64,000 nt of DNA from Holothuria scabra (taxonomy: Eukaryota > Echinodermata > Holothuroidea > Aspidochirotida > Holothuriidae), in assembly GCA_037179385.1 (NCBI GenBank), contig CM074195.1, forward strand, positions 8,695,787 to 8,759,786, in the 5' to 3' direction. Below the pieces are notes generated by a model, which saw only the letters and a program-made list of their open reading frames with translations, was not told where the DNA came from and did no database searches. Shown piece after piece: positions 50,301 through 62,300 of the stretch (position 1 is the first letter of the stretch; every line of letters begins with the position of its first letter). Made by a program: the position numbers and the translations under genes.

Positions 50301-53300
50301 TTATTTATAATTCTCCATTTATTTTCTGTTTATATTCGTATCCATATGAATGTATATGTGTGTGCGCGCTTGTGTTGGCCTGGGTGGATTGCTTCTAGAC
50401 GGTTCTATCCGGGCACGATCTAGGCTTCCGACTCTCGGAAAATTTTGGTCCCATAATCCACAAATCAAATTGACGTCCTTGATTACAGTACATGCATTGT
50501 TTTTGTATCAAGTCTATCTTAGCCAACTCCACTTGATATTTTTTTACACTAGGCTACCATCTAAAGGTTTCTTTTCTTCACTGAAATTATGCAAGCGATA
50601 TTTAAAGCAAATTGATATTTTGCTTCCTGCGGGGGACAAAACATTAAGTTACGTTTAAAATAAAAAATGCATGTAAAAACACTTTAAAGACATGTAGAAA
50701 AGATCAAAGTATTGCCTATTACTCACAGTTCTCCCGACACCCGATACAATGAAGCATATTTCCTGACAGCAATTAAATTTGTGACGAAATGATCACCAAT
50801 TTGTAGCTTGCGCAGACAAAAAGAAACAAATTATTACTTCAATCATCCTTTCATCGAAAAGTTTAGAAAATGCACATATGTTGCAAAGAGTACATAAAAC
50901 CTTAGTAAAATAAGTGATTTTATTGGTAAAAATATTTCTTTCACACTCAGTGACATTACACATTTAATAATTTTGAAGTTTTCAAACTAGTTTTGCGGAC
51001 TTAAATGACTTTTACCTGGGCTTTCAAAAGTTTTTTCCCCACTGTGAACGACTCACATTCCTCTAAAGGGTGGTATTCGAAGCTGTTGATTTAATCATTT
51101 ATATATTGATATGATTTGGTAATATTGCTTACAAAACAATGGTTAACCAACTTGGAAATGTCAGATAGTGAACCGCCTAGCCCCCTCTTGGCAAATCTGT
51201 TTCAAACTTTGTTTTTTCTTTTTGCTGCTGTGGTATTACCATGCTGCCCTTTTCCAAAATAACGTCCTTTCCGTTGACTTCAGTTATAACGTAAACTAGA
51301 TACCACTGTTTGCATCACACTTCTTTAGGTACATATTCAAATAAATAAGGAAACAGACTGCAGGGGTAACGCCCTGTTATGCTTATCAATTTAAGGATGC
51401 ATTCATTATTTGTAAACTAGAGATGGGTGGGTCACGGGTGTACTAATTTCCAGCAACCCCCTCAGATATATTCAAAATAATGAGAGTTTGTATCATTAAT
51501 GTCCACACTGAGAAATGTTCCTTTTCTTTAAGCAAGGATGGCTGACTTGGTAATGTTGAGGGAATCCACTTTCTGTCAAAGAGCTTTGTCATTATCACAT
51601 GTCCTAAAATTTCAAACACAGTGGTGAGCGAACTCATACCATTATTTGAGCTTGTTTTAAGGACTGTTTCACTGCAATGATTCTGAGCAAAAGGGGATAA
51701 AATATCCATTTTTATGAAGTTTTTTAGAAGACGTCTATTATGACGACTTTAAAGGGGATAAATCTTATATCCAAACTGTCTGTCGTTGAGTCAACAAAAT
51801 TGAAGTAACTGGTTTGTTAAATATTTCATTTTATTGATAAAATATTCCATTTTATTGATGGAACATCCAGCCACGGCTACGACGCTGGTCCAATGCCAGA
51901 AGCTTAGGATGACGAATTTTGCAAAATGTTGAGTCAGCATACTCTAGACTAGATTGCTTCAATCAGTTTAGTGCTCTCAGAAACAACTACACCAACCCTA
52001 CCAGACCATGAATCCATTAACAGCTTACTTTTAAATCTTTCGGAGATGTAGCAAAAATCAAATTGTTTAGGGAAGGATATAAATTTGTGCCGAAGGGAAA
52101 TTTCATTTTGGATTCTTACAAAGTTTGGCAAACTTTTAACCAACAGTGGGCAGCTATGTGTCCAAACAACTGTTGGTAAAACTTTCCCTTTTTCTTGGTC
52201 TGTACAACGACACTACGATCAACTGTTGGTCAAATGTGTTTTTTAAAGTCCAACCAGTGGACGCTAATTTACAAACAGTTGTAAAACACAGGTTCCAAAT
52301 GTTGGTCAAAAGTTTGCCCAATATTTTTAAGAGTGTTTAATTAAAGGGAAAGTTTCAGCAAAATTTAATTTTCACATGTGAAAGACGAACCATATCTATA
52401 GAGTGTGGTGAAACACCCATTCAGATCAGACATGTGATTCTCGAAAAAGCAGTAAACGAAGTTGTGAAATATGTGTTCCAAGTGAGTGTGAGGAAATCAG
52501 AGGTTGCATCACATAATCACATTGGCAATGAATGCTTTGCTTCTCTCTGTTGTGTTGACCAAGCAGTTAAATGGGATAGGAAGTACCAATGGGAAATTAT
52601 GCAAAGTTTTTAAGCTCTCATGCTACGCACGAAATCATATCCTGATTGCATGGGATTGCCGAAGAGAAAATTGGTTTTAAAATTTAAAGAAAAACAAAAG
52701 AGTATCCATTAATAAAAGGATATGATGTCATAGGTTTTTTACCTGCTCATATCTGAGAACCATTCTTCGGAATTCACCGACATACTAACAAAAGATACCT
52801 CTAAAACATATTAAAACTTAATGTAAACATCAACCCTCCCTTTAAAGCTTTGTATCCTTTTATTTCACCATTCATCTTTGGCAGCCAGTATTAAGTGGTG
52901 AAGGACAAGTGACCATTAATATCTTCAATGGAACTTGAACTTGTTTCAATAAGATTTCAACCGCTACACGCCAATGGTATTTAAGAGTACATTGTCACCA
53001 CCTGTTTAGCAATTCCTGTATCAAGGACTTTTTTCTACATTCACTGATGTAGTTTAATTTATAGCTTACCGACCGAAATGCATCGTTAAGTAGACTGTAG
53101 TTGGATATGTACTCAGGGTGAGCAACCTCCACTTTCATCTTGTCAATCTATGGGCAAATTATTCAATACTGATCTTTAAATCACAAGACTGAGTTTGCCG
53201 CAAAATGTACCAAACTGATACAGGGGTTGCAAAATCTCCAGGAATGTAAAATTACAACCGCTGTATCAGACACTAACATCAGTTTGGTATATTTTGCGGC

Positions 53301-56300
53301 AACCCAATCTTGTGATTGTGTGAATGTGTACGTGAATATATGGGCCCCACATGGGTAAACCCAAATGGGCCCATTTAATTTTGCAACCAAGATTTTTTTT
53401 AATTTTCTTCCTCATTTATTTGTCACTTATTACAATATTTTCCACTCGGCGCATAAATATCAGAATACAAAAACACGTGATTGAAGAGACTCGCAACAGA
53501 GATTAACAAGGTACACTTATGGCTAGACTATATGCATGAGGGATATTATAGGGCGGTCCATATTTAGCCACATATCAATTGTTTGCATGAGCCTCAGAAC
53601 TATCCCATATGGCTCATGATACGGGTTATATGGCTCACGTGGGCCTGCCCTCACGGTTTCTTATCCCAGGTGCAAACTCATGTAAACCCCATTTAGGCCA
53701 CGAAATGGGACCCGTAAGGGTTTTATATGGGAACGGTACGGGATACTACGCCAACAAAAAAATAAAGAAACACACGCCTATTATTTTTTCAGTTCACTGA
53801 CTGATGTACATTTCATCGAAAGGGTTTGCTTTCTTTTAAAGTTGATCAGAGAAACTGGTCCTTGTGGCCAGAGCGGGGCATTTCAAAAGGGTTCATCAGA
53901 ATGCTGCTTTTCAAATTCCCATGTTTTGAACTGTGGCGAAGTTTAATCTAGCATTCCACAAATGACGTGCTTATTAATCCATAATTGCTAAATTAAGGAC
54001 TGAAATCACATTAGCCGCAGATTATTTTTTGTTTGGTAGAAGTCCCAAGACCCAACGTATACAAAACGTCTACTGAGATTATTTGACTGCAGAAATTTTC
54101 TGCATGTTATTCTCAAAACTGTTTTTAAACCATAAAATCCAGATGCAAAAAAGGTTGAGTGACATGATTGGGTCCGACAGACGTTTTACATTGATGTAGG
54201 AGGTATGTTTGCCACGTGCGAGCCCACAGTTTCTTAAATAGTAGCTTAGGCCAACGGGGAACAGGCATCCACACCATTATCCAAGACGAATCTGCACCCA
54301 TGGATGTGGTGTTTCAATAAAAATCTTAATTAAAGATAAAAATATGGTTGAAATATTCTTCTTTCACCCTGTACTGTTTCTTTTTCTCATTTGACTCAGA
54401 TGATACAATTGTAGCAGTTGGACCAACCGACAAGCAGGTTTTATTGCATCAATCGGGTTCCAATCTTTGGATCCAGAATCTAAGAAACTGGTTACAAAAG
54501 CATATTTCTTTTTTGAATTGTTTACGAGGCTTTCAATGTACCCCCGTGGTCTTCGCAGATACCCCATAGGGTAACGTTGTACCTGGTTGAGAACAAAGAC
54601 TCTAAATAGAGCATTCTGTCATGGGGGGAAAATAAAAAAGTTATTTATACTTATCTGAATTGTTTTGAGGTAACGCAAACAACTGTGATGATAACTTTTC
54701 CTTGGTTACAGTAGCAAATAGAAGAAAAAAGGGACATTAATGACATACCTACCGTTTCTAAGATGACATCTTTGCTGGTGTTATCAAACTCATCATTATT
54801 TTCCACCAATTCTTTGAAAGATTCTTTAACTTGCTCATACAAAGAGATTTGCTGCAAAGAAAGATTTCATTGTATGAAGATAGACGGCAATTTTCTGAAG
54901 AAATTTGTACCTCTGTTAAACCGCCGTCACACGAGTTAAGATCGGATTCCGATCCATTTTTCGGGTTTTTGTTACAATCCGGTCTTACGAAGCTCTATTT
55001 AGGACATGGCAAGAAATTTTTTATTACGTACGTACGTAATAAATATCACGTACGTACTTAGTATTGTTACGTACGTACGTAAGAATTATCACGTTCGTAC
55101 GTCATAATTGTTACGTACGTACATACCTAATAATTATAACGTACGTACGTGATAATCATTACGTACGTACTTAAAATTTTTTTACCATGTCCTAAATAAA
55201 GCTCCGTACGTTCTCAATCTCTGGTCGGAAATGCACACAATTTGGCCAACCTGTTTAAAAATATAAGTTGTACCGAGGAAATACGAAAATTAAATTGATG
55301 CTTTCTTTTTATTTCGTGACGTCACATCAATAGACAGATTTTTTCGGACTACGTGCACTGCCCGATAAAAATGAGTCTCGGTGTGCAGGAAAAAATCAGC
55401 TGCATTTTTATTTTCATAAAAACCAAATGCATATCATGTATTTACGCAGGTTGACAAATGTTTGCATTTTTCGTCCAGAGATTGAGAATATTTCAACAGA
55501 AACCTGGAAAATCTGATCGGAATCCGATTCGAATTCATTGTGGTCTGACCGCAGCTTTATCATTGATATCAGTTCTGACGTTACTAACTTTTAGTTAAGT
55601 TTATGTCAAGAGAATGCACGTATACTTGAGGAAATGAAATTGATTGAAAAATTGTTTCCACTTCTTAACAGTCAGACGACTCACTTTAACACAGGCAAAA
55701 CAAAATATGAATTTGTCCAATTTAGTCACCTTACTGGGCCACTTGACTTGCCAGTGAACAGTGTTGGCAGTAGAGTCAATCTTTACTGGAATGTGGGAGG
55801 GACATGGCCATTTCCGTCAAAAATCTATTGTTTTAAAATTAAAAGTTAAAGGGTGTTTTTCCAAGATGCGGGGACGTCTCCCCTGTTCCTCCAGGACTAA
55901 CTCCAATGAGTGTGAAAATAGCCAGGGCAGCAAAGACGACAGATTCATCTTAGTGAAGCTTTCATCAACAATTAAGTAAACCAGTCCGCGGTTTGTACAT
56001 GTCAGATTCCTACAAAACTCGTCCAAGAATGCCCTAGGAAACATCACCTCATCTGTGAGGGAGGAATCAAGTTTGATATGCCACAAAAGATCGGATCGGT
56101 TTAAATTTAACAGGAGGATATTTACAAATAACAGTACCCTGAAAGAAATACCGGAACATTTGTGCCATTAAACCCCTGATTTTTGATATTCTGACCTGGT
56201 TTGATCAGCCCCCGCGATTGCATATGCAATATCATGTTACGTCCTCTTTGCTGGATACCGTATCGCTCTAGTCGTTCTCGTCTCTTAATTTGGACTGCTA

Positions 56301-59300
56301 AGGTAAAATTAATATGTCTAGCTGGGCGGTGGTGCTCTTTTACGCCGTTAACCTTATTTCAGCACGTGCTAGCTATTGGATTACTCGCAAGATGCAACTT
56401 ATTTTGTTTCACTGGTTTGGCCAAGGGTACTGCCATGCATGTCTAGTATTTTACCCACAATTCAATGAAGAATTGATGTACATTTCCGTTGCGGAGAGTT
56501 TTAAGATGCCCCTGCAAAATTCGAATGTATTGACTAAACTAGTTTGGTCGACCTATTGACATAACTAGTTTAAACAATTTGAGTTCTTCCACGACGCGTT
56601 GGGAACCGGAGGAGGCTTTCGCTTCCTTCAAGTTTTTTATGTGAGGTTAGGAAACGATATGTTACATACCTTTCCTCATTTGCGAATATATCATTTTTTA
56701 TCTACCAGGCATATGAACGAATTATTTTTACCCTGAGAGTAATTTGGAACAGGTCTCTTTATTTTGCAATGTACAACCTTGCTGTAGACTAGAATTCTAA
56801 ATTACATTTATATTAGCTGAATTTTATGTATAAAACTAACTAAACACATGTTTACCATTGATGCTAATGGCAAAAGCTGATATCGAGGAAATCGGAAAGG
56901 AAGCATATTATTGCTTTGCCTTTTTTATCAGTCTTCAGCATAAAGGGGTGCATTCTATGACGGCTGTATCGATGGCGCTATTTCCAAACAGTGCTTGGTA
57001 CATAACTGTGAAAAAGCACAGGCTACTGGAATTTGTTTTACTATAGTAAATACTTTTCTATAATAGCCTCGATGTCACATATAACAGAGACATGGTAACA
57101 CAGAATTACAACAACCTTTTCTGTTAAATACTTTTATTACAAAAACAACGTTTCAAAAAACAAAAATTTGTTTTCAGAGTGCAACTCTACACCACAAAAG
57201 GAAAGCAATTGGTCAAATAATATTTTGATAAATACCGATCGAATGTCTTCTGAATTGATATTTCTGCTCAGGAAGAGACCAGCGAGGGCGTCCTCTAAGT
57301 ACCCGAACGACACATTCATGCAAAACTCATCTCTGTCTTTTGACGTATCGGTGTATTCTTGATACTTTCTGGAAATTTCACTAATGTATCCACCAGTGTG
57401 AGGTAACAAGGGTCTCAGTGCCCTCCATATTATGTAATGTTTTATTAAGCTGTAATAGACAGGACGATTAGATGGATTATCACATCTATCACGAAAGTTT
57501 CTTTCAATACCTTAGTTCTATCAATATGATGTGTATTAGTTAGATTAACCTTTTACCGTTGTGCTCCGATCGGGGCATATTTGCGCGCCTCGGAAGTAGG
57601 CGGAAAAGCGGACGTAGCCTGCCCCGCATCGGCTTCCGTAGGCCATTGACCCCGTGACCTTAAACTATTGTCTCTCTTGTTGCTGTGGCCGAATTTTCGG
57701 GCAGCTACTCGCAGTTTCGAGCTCCGCGTGAAACAGTAAAGACGGGTGACAGCCGAGCTCTCCGCATGGGTCCAAAAGGACCCAAACAACGGCAAAGGGT
57801 TTAAGTAAGCCTGTGAAGTGTGTTCACTGCAAAGCTGATGCCACTGTCTCTGCGTGTGTGCACGTAACCCTTTAGCCGAGTGGTGCAGGTATTTTAGATT
57901 AACCCTTTACCGTTGTGCTCCGATCGGGGCATATTTGCGCGCCTCGAGAGTGGGCGGAAAAGCGGACGTAGCCTGCCCCGCAGAGGCTTCCGTAGTCCAT
58001 CGACCCCGTGACCTTAAACTATTGTTTCTCTCGTTGTTGTGGCCAAATTGTCGGGCAGCTACTCGCAGTTTCGAGCACCGCGTGAAACAGTAAAGATGGG
58101 TGACAGCCGAGCTCTCCGCATGGGTCCAAAAGGACCCAAACAACGGCAAAGGGTTTGAGTAAGCCTGTGGAGTGTGTTCACTGCAAAGCTGATGCCACTG
58201 CCTCTGCGTGTGTGCACGTAACCCTTTAGCCGAGTGGTGCAGGTATTTTAGATTAACCCTTTACCGTTGTGCTCCGATCGGGGTATATTTGCGGGCCTCG
58301 GGAGTGGGCGGAAAAGCGGACGTAGCCCGCCCCGCATCGGCTTCCGTAGGCCATCGACCCCGTGATCTTAAACTATTGTCTCTCTCGTTGTTGTGGCCAA
58401 ATTTTCGGGCAGCTACTCGCAGTTTCGAGCTCCGCGAGAAACAGTAAAGATGGGTGACAGCCGAGCTCTCCGCATGGGTCCAAAAGGACCCAAACAACGG
58501 CAAAGGGTTTGAGTAAGCCTGTGGAGTGTGTTCACTGCAAAGCTGATGCCACTGCCTCTGCGTGTGTGCACGTAACCCTTCAGCCGAGTGGTGCAGGTAT
58601 TTTAGATTAACCCTTTACCGTTGTGCTCCGATCGGGGTATATTTGAGGGCCTCGGGAGTGGGCGGAAAAGCGGACGTAGCCCGCCCCGCATCGGCTTCCA
58701 TAGGCCATCGACCCCGTGATCTTAAACTATTGTCTCTCTCGTTGTTGTGGCCAAATTTTCGGGCAGCTACTCGCAGTTTCGAGCTCCGCGAGAAACAGTA
58801 AAGATGGGTGATAGCCGAGCTCTCCGCATGGGTCCAAAAGGACCCAAACAACGGCAAAGGGTTAAAGTAAGCCTGTGGAGTGTGTTCACTGCAAAGCTGA
58901 TGCCACTGCCTCTGCGTGTGTGCACGTAACCCTTTAGCCGAGTGGTGCAGGTATTTTAGATTAACCCTTTACCGTTGTGCTCCGATCGGGGTATATTTGC
59001 GGGCCTCGGGAGTGGGCGGAAAAGCGGACGTAGCCCGCCCCGCATCGGCTTCCGTAGGCCATTGACCCCGTGATCTTAAACTATTGTCTCTCTCGTTGTT
59101 GTGGCCAAATTTTCGGGCAGCTACTCGCAGTTTCGAGCTCCGCGTGAAACAGTAAAGATGGGTGACAGCCGAGCTCTCCGCATGGGTCCAAAAGGACCCA
59201 AACAACGGCAAAGGGTTTAAGTAAGCCTGTGGAGTGTGTTCACTGCAAAGCTGATGCCACTGTCTCTGCGTGTGTGCACGTAACCCTTTAGCCGAGTGGT

Positions 59301-62300
59301 GCAGGTATTTTAGATTAACCCTTTACCGTTGTGCTCCGATCGGGGTATATTTTTACGCGCCTCGGGAGTGGGCGGAAAAGCGGACGTAGCCTGCCCCGCA
59401 TCGGCTTCCGTAGTCCATCGACCCCGTGACCTTAAACTATTTTCTCTCTCGTTGTTGTGGCCAAATTTTCGGGCAGCTACTCGCAGTTTCGAGCTCCGCG
59501 TGAAACAGTAAAGATGGGTGACAGCCGAGCTCTCCGCATGGGTCCAAAAGGACCCAAACAACGGCAAAGGGTTAAGGGCTTCGTAAGTCGACTCGATCTT
59601 AAGTATAACCACAGATAACCTTGGATAACGTAGTGCAAAAAGAAAAAAACAATAAAGAAGAAAGAAACTGCTCCGACTGAACACTTGTTAGGATTAACAC
59701 ACAACAGATATATCACTGAGGATGATTTCCCAATTTTTCAACCATATGGAAAACTCCATTTCATTTCACATATTGTTTCTTTTCACAACAATATGTCGTA
59801 CATGTCAGAAAGATCATTTGCAACATATAAGAAAAAGTCGTGAAAAGGGAAATGTGTTAAGAATCCCTTGAGGCTTTGTCTAGAATACACTCTCCAGAAA
59901 GCATTAAACCAACGTAAATGATTTAAGTATACAGTAATTACGTAAGTTACAAAAAAGTTCAATTATGTCAAATTTAACTATAAGCAACATTCCCGGAGAA
60001 TCAGACATTTTGCAGGGGCTCTGGATTCGTATCAATTACATTTTGATCCTTCTGCGGATGCTCAACTGTCCAAAGAATAGAATTGTGCTTTTCTATGGCA
60101 CGCCAAAAGGCTCACCAAATATGATGATGTTCTAAAATGTCAGTACTAAATGTCAGTACATGATCGTAAGAAATCAGTACATGATCGTATGAAATCAGTA
60201 CATGAACGTAAGCAAACAGTACATGATCGTAAGCAGTTAGTACATGAACATGTACTTTCACTACATCAAATTCGGTGAGCCTTTTGGCGTACTTCTGGTA
60301 CGCCGAAAGGCTCACTGTGTATGGCGTGCGGAAGAGACAATAATAACATGATGATCTTACGTTTTTACATGTACAACGTGTGTTTTAAGATGTACAACGT
60401 GTGATTTTACATGTACAACGAAACATTTAACATGATGAACTTATGGTTTTAGTACATGATGGTGTAAATTTAAAAAATGATCGTATGAAGTTAGTACATC
60501 ATCGTGTATTTTTGGTACATGAACGTGTAATTTTAGTACATGAACGTGTATTTTTAGAACATCATCATATTTGGTGAGCCTTTTGGCGTGCCATACTTTT
60601 CCAGTATAAAGAAATGAATGTTAGTGAAAGTTTAATCCCAATCCTACTATGCCAACGGTAAAAGGGTTAAAAGGACAAACACACAAAAAAATGTTGTATA
60701 CCGGAAAGGTTTATTTTCCAAGAGATTTCCAAGAACTCGAAAGTATTCTTCTGCATACATTTGAATTTCATAGTGCTGCAATCGCTTAGGGACAAGAGAA
60801 AATATCAGACCGGTCCAGTTGATCTGCGAAAACAATCAAACAAAAACGGTATTGAGTTGTTTGTGTCAAACAAAATTGGGTAAAGTACACTCTACAAACA
60901 GTTGGGTAAAATCATCACCAACACCGGCCACGTATGTAACATTATTGAAATTGTGTGAAAAAAATGTTGAATGCACGGGTAAATTATACGTTTAGTTGGC
61001 TGACCAACTATTCAAAAAAATTCCAATTTTAGTATTTTCACACAGGTGACCAGCGGTTGGTGAAAATTTTACCCAACTACTTTTGAAGTGTAAATCAACT
61101 TAAGTCCTCATGTTGTCGATAAATGGTATCTTTAACGTTCTGCAATTAGCGTATTGCTAAGCAGGTGTTAGCTCCACTGTATAACAGAAACCGTTTGAAT
61201 ACTTTGTATATGTGGATACATGGACAATTTTTTAAATGTTAATTTCCATCGTGGAACCTTAACACGAAACAGAGAATGAATAATTTCAGGCGATGACCGC
61301 TGGCCTCGTCATTTTACCTGATTTACTCTCCAGTAGCCCGGCTGCCCGGAACTTTGGATAGAACCCAGCAAGCTCCACAAAAACACAAATTTTTAAAATT
61401 TCATCGTTACGATAAGCATTTACATTCCTTTTTTCTTCAATTTTGGACGCAATTTTTGCCTTTATGGAAAACTGTCGCTATTCTCGTTACTTTTTGTCGA
61501 GGATCCATTTGAAGGACAAACTCGTCGTGGACGCTATATATAGTAATCAACAGACGTTGGCGCTAATACTTCATAATTATTACCCCAACTGGTTTGGTCC
61601 TTCTTTTCCATACACAACTTCATAATGTATCTGTGTGTCTGTGTCAATTTTTCTGTTATGAAAAAAAGACTACCCTTATGGAACGCATGCGTAAGCAAAC
61701 TCTTAGGTTTTGATTGGACGAAACGTTATGATATCATGCTTTACATTTGATATGAAACCAATTGGATTTAGAAAACTTTTCTTCAACGCTGAATGTATTC
61801 AGTGTTCTTTGCAAACTTTCAAGATATCTTTTATTTTTTACTGTAGATTACAACATCATTTTTCACTGATCCAACTGCCATATTCGTGAGAACTGGCTGA
61901 TTTTCTTTTACTTATGGAGAACATATTTTGAAATGTTTTTAAATTTCCAAAGCACAGAAATTTTAAAAAAAAATTATATGCAATATAAGTGTTTTTGGAC
62001 AGAAGACGTAACAGATGATCTACAGTAGTGGATAGCATAAAGCATAGAAACAGATTAACTATAAATTTTTCTTCCTTCATTTGTGCTCTTGAAAAAAAAT
62101 TCAAATATGATATGCGACTCTCCAATCTCATGCAAAAAAAAAAAAATTAAAATAAATAAATCTTCTTTCAGTCAATGTACCGAACCGTCATATTAATTCT
62201 TACAGCGCAACCTTTAATCTTTATAAAAAACGTATTTAGATGTTCAAGTTTTAGACTTGTAACCTGCTGGAGACCTGAACCTTCGACCAAAATACATGGG

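Noticed and set aside
55817..56086. 89-codon minus frame between M13 exons 4 and 5
   Set aside because: No M13 motif, no fitting splice sites, and exon 4 joins exon 5 in phase without it.
61318..61372. Candidate M13 exon [18 protein letters not shown] with a GTAAAA donor
   Set aside because: Its phase does not fit exons 2 or 3, and exon 2 joined directly to exon 3 gives the normal M13 [11 protein letters not shown] sequence.
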